Assembly: GCA_016617855.1 (NCBI GenBank)
Contig: JAECUM010001795.1
Location: 62,001-126,000 of the forward strand
Direction of reading: 5' to 3'
Source: Megalonaias nervosa
Lineage: Eukaryota; Mollusca; Bivalvia; Unionida; Unionidae
Length of the DNA: 64,000 nucleotides
The translations under genes and the position numbers were made by a program. The first letter of the stretch is position 1, and the number at the start of each line of letters is the position of its first letter. Under the pieces are notes generated by a model, which worked only from the letters and a program-made list of their open reading frames with translations, was not told the DNA's origin and made no database searches. Below, piece after piece: positions 48,043-59,152 of this stretch.

Positions 48043-48310
48043 TAGGTTTCGACTGAAGAGATTTGATGTCAGGTATAGACTGAAGATATCTGATGTCAGG
48101 TACAGACTGAAGTCATTTGATTTTAGGTACAGACCGAAGACATTTGATGTCAGGTACAGACTGAAGGCATTTGATTTTAGGTACAGACCGAAGACATTTG
48201 ATGTCAGGTACAGACTGAAGACATTTCACGCTAAATACAGACTGAAGACGTTTGATGTTTGGTACAGATTGAAGAAATTTGATGTTGGATATAGAATGAA
48301 GAGAATTAAA
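48043..48310 (+). repeat. 27-bp tandem repeat, about 10 units
   Basis: Unit GAAGACATTTGATGTCAGGT plus ACAGACT. One frame (48011-48385) reads through as nine-residue repeats (KTFDVRYRL). The frame has no signal, domain or exon context. Confidence 0.93.
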
Positions 48311-48685
48311 GTTAAATTTAAATCAGGTTTAAATATTTCAGCGAATCCGGCACATGTTTCACCAACAAAACAATGGCTTAATTAAAGTGAAAAAATCTCA
48401 CGGATGAAATTGAAGTCCGGCTTAAATTTGTCCAATCAAATCTGAAGACTGCTGGTTAAATTGGGGCATGATTTGGTGAAATGCAGACTTAAGTTTAATT
48501 ACAGGCGGAAGGACGGACGGACAGAAGACGGAATTGGTGAATTTCTGGCATTTAAAACGTATGCAGTCACGACTGCTTTCAGACTGATGATTCAACAGAA
48601 TACATGTATTGTAAATTGTTCATGTACTGCTTTCTTGTAACTTTATATTTCGCCATATTTCTAAGTATACGCTTTGCTATAAATA
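48311..48685. other. No gene recognised
   Basis: Non-coding spacer. Confidence 0.5.
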
Positions 48686-48697
48686 TACTAATGAATG

Positions 48698-48863
48698 TGT
48701 GTGATTTGGATTTTTAACATAGCTTTTAATTTTTTTTCAGTTATATCACTACGATGTCTGCAGTGTGGCAGTTTATAGTGATTCGTATGACTTCGGCCGT
48801 GGGTTCGAACCCTCGACCGTATTTGAGGCGGACTCTCTAACCCCATGGCCACCGAAGCGGTCC
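48698..48863 (-). mobile_element. SINE-1 copy 4, internally deleted, with 12-bp TSD
   Basis: Flanked by TACTAATGAATG at 48686-48697 and 48864-48875. The 3' end (to GTTTATAGTGAT) is joined directly to the tRNA-like head (TCGTATGACTTCGGCCGTGG), so about 150 bases of body are missing although both ends and the target duplication are intact. The deletion thus arose after insertion or in a short source RNA. Confidence 0.9.
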
Positions 48864-48979
48864 TACTAATGAATGAAAAAAAAAAGAAAGATTAAATAAA
48901 AGAAAGAAAAGATGGAATGGTCGACGCCGTGAAACATGACTGGCTCAATGTAATCAATATCCAGTCTTTAATATCTAGA

Positions 48980-48980
<1 letters not shown>

Positions 48981-49018
<38 letters not shown>
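48981..49018 (+). repeat. (CA)n microsatellite
   Basis: 19 CA units. Confidence 0.96.
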
Positions 49019-49021
<3 letters not shown>

Positions 49022-49385
49022 GCATGCCTCCTGCACATCAACATACTTTTGACCCACGGCATTATAAGACTCGTAAATAGACCATTACACGCATACGCAT
49101 TGGTAGCTACATTATATGATATAATTAAAGAGGTAAAATTTTCTATGTGATTTATCATATAAACGTGTCTCTGAAAGCTTTTCTTAGTGAAATGTATATA
49201 GCGCAGCTATAAGTCGTGAAATGCCAGAATGCTATTTATTCTGAAGAATCACCACGCATGTTCTAAATCGGGAAGAATCAACAATTTCATAACTCGTCAA
49301 TACGTAGCTTAGTGGGATATGTTTGGAGTGTAGCAGCTGCAAGACATGAATGCAATTATGAAATGAAGCTGACGTTAAAACGATT
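49019..49385. other. No gene recognised
   Basis: Non-coding spacer. Confidence 0.5.
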
Positions 49386-50568
49386 TCATGAAGAGTTTTA
49401 TGAGGCGCCGTAGCAGACAAAAGCTGGTCCAATCAGAACGGTGCCGTTGAAATTTTAATGTCGTATGTCCAGAATTCCAATTTCACGTGTTGTATCAGAA
49501 ATGCTTGTCCTTAAAGTTCCATTTTCTAGGTCGAGATTTTAGATTGTGTCTGTTGAATTAAACAGTAGTGGTTGAAAGTTATATTTTCTATGTCAAGGTT
49601 TAATATTGTGTCCTTTGAATTTGCTAGCGTTGGTTGAAATTTCAATGTCATACGTCGAGAATTCCTAATTTACGTATTGGTTCAAAGAGTTTATGTTGAA
49701 AGTTCCATTTCATCTGTTGAATTACACAGCGCTGGTTGAAAATTCGATGTCCAATGTCGAGTTTTTAGATTGTATCTTCTGAATTACACGGCGGTTGTTG
49801 AAATTTTAATGTCATATGTCGAGAGTTTCAATTTAACATGTTGAATTACATTGATTGTGCTGAAAGTTCCATTTCGTATGTTGAGTTTTTAGATTGTATC
49901 TGTTGAATTACACAGCAGTGGTTGGACATTTTATTGTGCTTGTCAGAACTTTTATTTTTATATGGTGAAATGATGTGTTGGTGTTATAAGTAACATTACA
50001 CAATGTCCACTTTAACAGTTCAAAATAATATCGAGTATTATGATACATCATTCGAGTATTCAATTATGAGGAGCCATTACATATCATGCATTTACAGTTT
50101 GAAAGTTAACATCCACAGGTCGAGAATTTACGATGAATTTCTTCGCTAGAGGTCGCTCTCGTGAACGGACCGCGTTATTTTTAAACAAGGAGGTTGCTTC
50201 TTTTTGCTGTGAAATTCAACAGATGAAATCTAAATACACGCCATATGAAATGAAACTTTCATCACATACAGTTACATACAATGTTTGAATTAAGGATTCT
50301 CGACATATGACATTGAAATTTCAACCGCCGCTGTGTAATTCAAAATATACACTGTAAAACGTAGACATAGGAAATAGAACTTTAAACCACCACTGTATAA
50401 TTCAACATGTAAAATCTAAAATCTCGATCTAGAAAATGGAACTTTAAGGACATGCAATTTGATCCAACTCGTGATATTGGATTTCTCGACATACGACATC
50501 GAAATTTCAACTGCAACTTTCTCATTAGACCAGCTTTTGTCCGCTACGGCGCCTCATAGAGTTTCATG
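49386..50568. mobile_element. Foldback element with long inverted arms and tandem interior
   Basis: Left arm from 49386 (TCATGAAGAGTTTTATGAGG, then CGCCGTAGCAGACAAAAGCT) and right arm to 50568 (AGCTTTTGTCCGCTACGGCG, then CCTCATAGAGTTTCATG) are inverted copies over roughly 230-260 bp. Between them are tandem variants of a 90-110 bp unit (GTTGAATTACACAGCGCTGG, TTGAAA…TTTAATGTCATATGTCGAG). A non-repeated loop lies near 50130-50215. No open frame of note. Confidence 0.75.
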
Positions 50569-50846
50569 GATTTAGGAGGGTCCAGTTAATTCGAAACAAA
50601 GAAGCTGTCGTGATCGCTTGTTGTTTACTTCGTGTCGGTGATGACTTTAGAATTGCATGGTCCCCGGAGGAATTTAGTTGTGATTGTTTTTAACGTTGAC
50701 TCCCACTTGTCTAGTGAAAACATAAATCAACACGAACATACCAAAGTACTACAGAAGTACGAACAACTGTGTAAATAGAATATGTAATTTAATAATTAAT
50801 TATATTTATTAATATATCGTGTTTGTTGTATGGTAAATTACATCAA

Positions 50847-50851
<5 letters not shown>
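50569..50851. other. No gene recognised
   Basis: Spacer of about 280 bases. Confidence 0.5.

Positions 50852-50882
<31 letters not shown>
50852..50882 (+). repeat. (CA)n microsatellite
   Basis: 15-16 CA units. Confidence 0.95.
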
Positions 50883-50884
<2 letters not shown>

Positions 50885-51036
50885 ATGTGAAAACATCATT
50901 ATGATATTATTTCAGTTTGATTACGCCAAGCAATCAAGCAGAACCAAGTCTGGCTTGGACCTGGATGAATGTTTGTTAATGATGGCTGCTCAGTCCATCG
51001 TTACGTAGAAATTGATTCCTTTGCATCATTTATCCT

Positions 51037-51355
51037 AATCTGATTAAAATCAGATCTCCGCTGTCCTACATGAAGATCTGACAGCGACCGCTAAGCGGTC
51101 ATGTTCTCGTAACCTATGTTATTACCATAATCGCTAATTTTATTAACCAGTCAGATGAAGTCTTATATCTTCGCGTTTGGAGACTGAGCAGTGTGGATGA
51201 AGAACACGAATGTGTACCGAACGATTTGATTCACTTTCAGATTTTTGAAAGCTGTATTTCCATTGGCTTAATTCAAAGGTCACCAGAACATGACCCTTAA
51301 GCGATCGCCGTCAGATCTTCACGTAGGACATCGGAGATCTGATTTTAATCAGATT
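51037..51355. mobile_element. MITE with 71-bp terminal inverted repeats
   Basis: Left arm 51037-51107 (AATCTGATTAAAATCAGATC to GGTCATGTTCT) and right arm 51285-51355 (AGAACATGACC to GATCTGATTTTAATCAGATT) match with few differences. Each tip is itself palindromic (CTGATTAAAATCAG). Total 319 bp, no coding. The target duplication is unclear, so the superfamily is open. Confidence 0.85.
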
Positions 51356-52211
<856 letters not shown>

Positions 52212-52325
52212 GTAACGTTTTTCAGTTTCCAATTGGTTTCCGATGTACTTTCTGTGAAGTTTGGTATGCATCAACTCTTTCTCTGCATGCTCGTGGCTTC
52301 TGAACAAGTAAAAATCTCCGAAAAG

Positions 52326-52648
52326 GACCGTTCCGGTGGCCTAGCGGTTAGAGCGTCCGCCTCGGACGCAGAAGGTCGTAGGTTCGATCCCTAGCCGAGT
52401 CATACCAAAGACTAATAAAAATGGTACTAACAGCTGTCTCGCTTGATGCTCAGCATTAAGAGGTTAGTGTTAGGACTGGTCGGCCTGGTGTCAGTATAAT
52501 GTGACTGGGTGGGACATGATGCTACATGTCTGTGGCATGATGCCCCAGTGCTAGTCATCACTATAAACTGCCACACTGCAGATATCGTAGCGATATGACT
52601 GAAAAATTGTTAAGGCTACGTTAAAAATCCAAATCACATCACAATCAC
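52326..52648 (+). mobile_element. SINE-1 copy 5, full length, with perfect 13-bp TSD
   Basis: Flanked by AATCTCCGAAAAG at 52313-52325 and 52649-52661. The head reads GTGGCCTAGCGGTTAGAGCG (box A) and AGGTTCGATCCC (box B, about 52380). The body includes GGTGTCAGTATAATGTGACT and the tail is AATCCAAATCACATCACAATC. This is the best-preserved copy and the best reference for the family. Confidence 0.95.
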
Positions 52649-52661
52649 AATCTCCGAAAAG

Positions 52662-53289
52662 AAATTAAAAATCTCATCACACAGTCCTTCCTGTACACCA
52701 ACACTAAGATCTATAAGCAAAGTATGTGATAGACTTGACAAGCAACTGTACTTTTATTGGCTACTGTAGTCATATGCTTCGAAATTGAGTTAATGAGTTT
52801 TACAACTCAGGGTCAAGATCATAATGATATATGAGCAGCGACTCTTGCTAACAATGGACACTACTTTTTATCATTAAAATGCGTAGAAAGCAAGAGCAAT
52901 GAATATTTGCTGAATGAAAAGTCATCGTAACCCTCGTCACCTACTGTTAATTCTGGACAGATAGTTGATCTTCGCTAGCTAAAGCTGATCCGCTTTGTTC
53001 CAGGTCGACGATGAGCGAAGCGGATTGACCACCCATGGCTGGATTAGATGGGCTATGCATTCTGGCGTCGTATAAAGATGTTTTTGAAATAAAACTACGT
53101 GCTACATAAAATTAAATGTTTTGTGGTTGGTGGATAATTATATGGATGTAATTACTTTGGCTGTTTATTTATCGAAGTGGACAATTTACCTAAGTACTCA
53201 CAAAGTTAATATGAAGACATTTGGAGTTTATTTACCATGTGTTTGATTAGGTCGAATTTGGAGTTTGATAAATGCACAATCATGATTAA
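52662..53289. other. No gene recognised
   Basis: Non-coding. Confidence 0.5.
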
Positions 53290-53863
53290 GGGCGTCCAAC
53301 CTTTTTTGGCAGGCGGCCAAAACTGATAAAATGCTTAAGGTCGTGGGCCGCATGAGCAAGAATAGTTAATTATCACTAATTATAAACTCTTCAGTTAATT
53401 TTGTTTACATTGAATAATTAAATACAAAACCAACAAAATTATGTATGACAGTAATAACATTTTTATTTCATGGTTGCAATAATAATATTGTTAAATAAGA
53501 TAGTCGTGTGTTGTGATAGATACATACAACATCATCAGAATGTTGTTGTTGTTGTTGGGCTTAACGCCATTTTTCAGCACACGATAGGCTATACATGGCG
53601 ACCAGTATTAATGGTGGAGGAAGAAACCGGGAAATCCCCGGAAAGAACCACCGACCCACGAGAAGCTACTGGCAAGCTTTCTCACATATCTGCATTCGCC
53701 GAATCCTGGACTCGAACCCACGCAGACCATCATCAGAATCAATACAGAAAAAATGGAATACGTATTAATTACAGTGCATATTTTTAAAAGGACTGTCTAC
53801 ACAGCGGCGGGCAGTACAATGTGAAAAACTACTTCGTCTGCGGCCCGCGGGTTGGACACGCCA
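53290..53863. mobile_element. hAT-like non-autonomous element split by a SINE-2
   Basis: The left end GGGCGTCCAACC and the right end GGTTGGACACGCC are inverted relative to each other; GGCGGCCAAAAC and GCGGCCCGCGG flank them inside. SINE-2 (53542-53727) lies within. Target duplication uncertain. Confidence 0.55.
53542..53727 (-). mobile_element. SINE-2, 5'-truncated, nested, with 12-bp TSD
   Basis: Flanked by CATCATCAGAAT at 53530-53541 and 53728-53739. The minus strand ends in (AAC)n and GGCGTTAAGCCC. Box B survives (GTGGGTTCGAGTCC) but box A is missing, consistent with 5' truncation during reverse transcription. Confidence 0.9.
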
Positions 53864-54469
53864 GATTTAATCAAATAATGGAACTACTCACTGTGAATTC
53901 ATGATTGGAGAAGTTTGTGAACCTTGTCCGCATGAATATGGACAGTACTGTTTCATTGTAATAACAACATTATGTCATTAACATTAAAATGAGGATGCAT
54001 ATATTAGCGTTTTGTTTTGTTTTAAGTCTTTATTGAGTGCAAATTGTATAATAAATATGTTCTTGAATTAGAACTGAAAAATACTTTTTGCTGTTTGACT
54101 TCCAATGTAATCCTATGTAATCCTTACTAATATATATATATAATTTGTTTTCCAGCATGGCTGCCGATGATATCAACTGAAAGAGTCTATAAGTAAAATA
54201 GCAAGGGATTTAGAGAGCTCAGGTAACCTAAGCTAATACAGTGCTACATTGCAGTGTAATTAACAACTGAAACATACTCGTATTGGTCCGATTGCAAAGC
54301 ATTTTCCTTAGCAAAACGGGTGCATAAATAAATTCTTTCCTATAGGGCTTTTCCAGTTGATCCTAATCATAAAGAGGTATGCGCATCATATAATGAAAAA
54401 AATAAACAAAAAATAATAGAACATTCACGTCAAATAATGAAAATTGCACAGCAAATGTTTTTTTATTGC
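53864..54469. other. No gene recognised
   Basis: Non-coding AT-rich sequence. Confidence 0.5.
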
Positions 54470-54860
54470 GGCATCATAGAGTAACAGATATATACATCAA
54501 ATATGAATGAATATACAGTACAGGCCACAAAATGTATAATTAGAAACTTACATCATATACTAAATAATGTACATCATATAACAAATAATGCACAACATAT
54601 ACTAGCAAAAACATTATATAATATTAAATATTCAGCATATAATAACATATTTACATTTTAAATTTAAAGTGTACATCATCTAATTATAATGAATATTTCA
54701 CGTAATATAATAAAAATACACATCACATAATAACAAATATACATCATACAGTTAGACGTACATGTCATATAATACAAAATCCACGTTTTATACTACATAA
54801 TGTACAACATACAATAATAAATATACAATATGTAAGAAAGAATGTACATCATATAATGTA
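54470..54860 (+). repeat. AT-rich degenerate short tandem repeat
   Basis: Loose repeats of TACATCATATAATAAATAA at roughly 20-35 base steps; many units diverged. Confidence 0.65.
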
Positions 54861-55484
54861 GGTTCAACCGACTTATTAAGACGGCTAAGGCGATCAATGT
54901 GTACATGTTGCCAGCCTTCATTAGCAACCAACGCACAAAGAACACGTGTCAATACGTGTCGAGCTAGTGGCAAAAGTGTCACGAAGCTCCGTGGGCGCCT
55001 GCACATAGGGGCAAAGGGCAGGGGCGCTTGCACACCCACCGCCCTTCCGATTTCACCTCTAAAGATGTTTTGACTTATATCCGTAAAACTTAGCGGCCGA
55101 CCACTACATGTTTCCCTCACCCTTGGAAAAATTTCTGCGGGCGCCATTTGTGAAGCTCTGACACGTTATTGTGTATATCCCAGCTTCACTAGGTGTTAGA
55201 GATGACTTTGGAGATACGTGCATTGCGTTCGCGACGCTATTGATTTCGTACCGAATGTATCCAATTATTGGTATGACATTTATTGCTCGAAAGACCAGAA
55301 TCTCAACAGATAAGACTGCTTTACGTAATAATACTTCAATAGAAGTACGAAAGGCTGTAAAAAAAAAAAAGAAACAAAGAAAAGAAAACAACTGCAACAA
55401 CAAAAACAACAACAAAATAAAAAAACATATTGTAACTAACAATAAACAAAGGATACAGATTCAGATATTGACATTAAAAGGTGA
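54861..55484. other. No gene recognised
   Basis: More GC-rich between about 54950 and 55150. A 119-codon minus frame (54788-55147) overlaps it, but shows no known domain. Confidence 0.45.
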
Positions 55485-56265
55485 ACAGTCTGTCATCATA
55501 CAAAGACTTGTGTAGTTAGGAATATTATTAAATGTCTAGGTTGTCATCGTACAAAGACTTGTGTAGTTAGGAATATTATTAAATGTCTAGGTTGTCATCA
55601 TACAAAGACTTGTGTAGTTAGGAATATTATTAAATGTCTAGGTTGTCATCATACAAAGACTTGTGTAGTTAGGAATATTATTAAATGTCTAGGTTGTCAT
55701 CGTACAAAGACTTGTGTAGTTAGGAATATTATTAAATGTCTAGGTTGTCATCATACAAAGACTTGTGTAGTTAGGAATATTATTAAATGTCTAGGTTGTC
55801 ATCATACAAAGACTTGTGAAGTTAGGAATATTATTAAATGTCTAGGTTGTCATCGTACAAAGACTTGTGTAGTTAGGAATATTATTAAATGTCTAGGTTG
55901 TCATCGTACAAAGACTTGTATAATTAGGAATATTATTAGATGTCTAGGTTGTCATCGTACAAGGGCTTGTATAGTTAGGAATATTATTAGATGGATATGC
56001 TGTCATCGTACAAAGGCTTGTATATTTAGGAATATTATTAGATGTATAGGCTGGCATCGTACAAAGGCTTGTATAGTTAGGAATATTATTAGATTATATG
56101 GTGGCATATTATTAGATGTACAGTATATGGTGTCATCGTACAAAGGCTTGTATAGTTAGGAATATTATTAGATGTATATGGTGGCATCTTACAAAGGTTT
56201 GTGTAGTTAAGAATATTATTAGATTATATGTTGTCTTCGTACAAAGGCTTGCATATTTAGGAATA
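55485..56265 (+). repeat. 51-bp tandem repeat, about 15 units, graded divergence
   Basis: CAAAGACTTGTGTAGTTAGG recurs at 55501, 55552, 55603 and onward at 51 bp. The first nine units differ almost only by GTAC/ATAC at one site; from about 55915 rightward the units accumulate changes and length variation. Confidence 0.96.
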
Positions 56266-57349
56266 TTATTAGTTTGGTTACTTTTAATTGGAAGTTCTGT
56301 CCGACAGATCTATGTACTATTAAAAACGCCATATTTATTTTCGAATAATTATCCTTTAATTTGCTTTAACATATTCTACCTTTAAATCTGTTCTCAGTTT
56401 ATATGGCGACCAAAATATTTGGACTTGGCGACCTAAAATTTAAAATGGTCACTAAAATTCCAAGTTGGTCGCCCTATAGCTGTTAAAATTGGAAAGGTAT
56501 TTTGGGGCACTGTAATTTAGCAACTAAAAGAGAATATGCAATAGCTATTTTCAGAGACATGTAGGTCACTGTAGCAAGATCAGTAACTCAGAACGTAATT
56601 AAGACTTCTTGCTATTTATATGCAAATGCTTGTTAAAAGTGTACGTTTAAAGGTATTCTACCTCGGTTAAGAAACGCAGTGTTATGTTAAAGATTACGTA
56701 ATATTTCATTATTTATCAGTATGACTTTGCTGTCTATCATGGTAATGTACGCCACGATTATACACTAAAAACTTATATCAGTGTCATAAGTTTCTTTCAG
56801 CTCTATTTTCCAGATACTGCATATTCACATTTTCTGTTTGGAGCTTATGATGCTGCATATTAAACACAAACAAAAAAAAAAATTTGTATCCAATTATATC
56901 ATATCATTGCTTTTATCATATGCTAAAAGTATGTGGATGGATATTCAAATGAAAAAACAAAATGACGGGATAGGCAAGTGTTTTTGGAAAATTGATGATT
57001 GTTAGAATCACATGCTTCAGACATTGCCTTTGGGTACGGACAGTTATTACGATCTGTAATCGCAGGCGACAAACTAGTTCATTGGTTAGTATACACTAAT
57101 GAGTACCCTCCTAATACTGGCCTACGAACAGTGTCTTTGAGCAAATATTGCACTGTAATTCTTGATCTTGCATTTCTTTCTACAGTTGTGGTGCAATACC
57201 ATAAAAACAACAAGACAACATACAGACAGCAAATTTAGCATCCATAAATAAATGCAAAGACAGACAGTCTGACATTCAGAAGGAAATGGACATAAAAACA
57301 AACAGACAGAAATGGGTGCCATTTGGATATCCTGTACGACAAGGACGTA
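56266..57349. other. No gene recognised
   Basis: AT-rich. Short phrases TGGCGACC and TGGTCGCC near 56404-56470 are inverted relative to each other and may be a small MITE relic. Confidence 0.45.
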
Positions 57350-58000
57350 TTGAAAATGGTTTATCGATACTCCCCCCTGAACTGAAACTCGTGTTGCCGT
57401 GGGTTTTCACTGGAAAACTCCTAATGATGTTTAGATGGTTGTAAATAACAATAATGCCGCACGAACACCAAATATGTTATCGTCACACCTTGTGAACCGA
57501 AAGTCATATTGACATGGGATTCACAACACAAAACGTCTTATGGTGTCCTACAGAACATAATGACGGTTTAGTGGATGTATGGTAACATTAACGGTCATCT
57601 TGAAAATCTTGTTATCGCTAGTCCTACTAAAGGAAAAGACATACTATATAGGGTTTTCATCAGACTTGTGTCGTCTAGAGGGTTTTAAATGAAAATTGTA
57701 CCGATTTGACCTCAAATGTTTGTTCTAAAAATAGCCATCTAGAAAATCATGTTTTTGATACTAAATGGAAACTCATAACGACATGGAGTATCCACCAGAT
57801 TTACTATATCGTCTAGTTGGTCCTGAATGAAAATAATGCCGATCTGTTTATCAAATATGGCCTAAAGGAAGCCATTTTCAACATCTTGTAATTTATACTT
57901 CTCGACTGATGTCGACATGGAGTTTTCTCTAGAAAACTTTTTTTATTTAGTTGATTCTAAATGAAAATGGTGTCAATATTGTTTCTAATATGGCTGCCAC
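57350..58000 (-). repeat. Degenerate long-period tandem repeat (orientation 2)
   Basis: Inverse relatives of the 45440-46660 modules: GTCGACATGGAGTTTTCTCT, AGTTGGTCCTGAATGAAAAT, ATAATGCCGATCTG and AATATGGCTGCCACGATGA. It abuts a (TA)n microsatellite. Confidence 0.68.
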
Positions 58001-58003
58001 GAT

Positions 58004-58006
<3 letters not shown>

Positions 58007-58080
<74 letters not shown>
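58007..58080 (+). repeat. (TA)n microsatellite
   Basis: 37 TA units. Confidence 0.97.
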
Positions 58081-58081
<1 letters not shown>

Positions 58082-59025
58082 TTCTGCCAGAGGTCAAATA
58101 CTATTAAGCACCCAAACTGACATAATGTCATGTGGTATGATGTAATAAACGCTTTGGGGACAAAATTAAGATCAACATGTTTGGCTTAACATATAGTCAA
58201 TAAAAACACAATTGCTGCCATTAAATTCCCCATAAACTTCTCTGAAGCACCCGTCTTCAGCGTAACGCTTTGTCAGCAAGAACATCATACATGACAAAAG
58301 GACTATTGACAAGTGTGGCATGCTAAGATCCTTGTCTCTTTGTCGTATGGAAATGGATTTGAGTTGCTTTTATTTGATATAATAAATCAACCGAGTGAAT
58401 TTTTGTTGTCCTTGAAGCAACATTTACGCAAATGTTAGAATTCCGAGTAAAATCTGGGTCCAAGCAATCCGCCGGGGAGCAAAAGTTCTCAGCATATCGA
58501 TTTTAATTATGTTTGATTGCCATCATCAAAGTACATTACTTGCTCCAGGTTAGCGCATCCCACCCACCACACCCCCAGTAAACAGATTAAATCCAAAATC
58601 AACCATCTCATAATGAATAGACTGATAAGTATCTGCCCTGTTACAACTGCTTCAAATAAAACGTGCCTTTATTGTTTCCACCATTGCACTATTAAGAGAA
58701 TGACCTCATTTATCGAAGTAACAGGAAGACTTATGACTAACAAATAACGGAGGCTTTATGATGCACTTACTAAGTCTCAGAATCAGTGCTAACCCAAGAT
58801 TCACTCGTGAGAGGGCATTTTCTCCACTCTGTACCTTGGCTTGAGTCGGTGCCGTTATAGGTGAGGAAACCCTCACACTCATGATTTATCTAATACATAA
58901 TCTGACGTGAACATTCTGCTACGGCGGATCACTCTGCTCGTAGCTGGTTATGGGTTTAGACACGCATAAGTGCCGTAGTCCAATTACATGTACGTTGAGT
59001 ACAATAACCACGAATTAGTACTTAC
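58081..59025. other. No gene recognised
   Basis: Non-coding. Confidence 0.5.
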
Positions 59026-59152
59026 AGGTTACTGCATTTGTATGGGAAAATATGAACGAATTTTTCGGATGGCTATTCTGCACGACCTTGGGAGTGCAGT
59101 ATATCCATCCGACAAAACGAGTTCATATTTTCCCATACAAATGCAGTAACCT
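59026..59152. repeat. Hairpin: perfect 32-bp inverted arms, imperfect inner stem
   Basis: The 32 bases at 59026-59057 (starting AGGTTACTGCATTTGTATGG) are the exact reverse complement of 59121-59152. Inside, TCGGATGG…CTGCAC and GTGCAG…CCATCCGA continue the pairing with mismatches to an apex near GACCTTGGGA. No coding and no match elsewhere in the window. Confidence 0.92.

Noticed and set aside
54788..55442. Two overlapping minus-strand frames (119 and 112 codons)
   Set aside because: The region is slightly GC-richer, but neither frame shows a family motif and the second includes a poly-Phe stretch from an A run.
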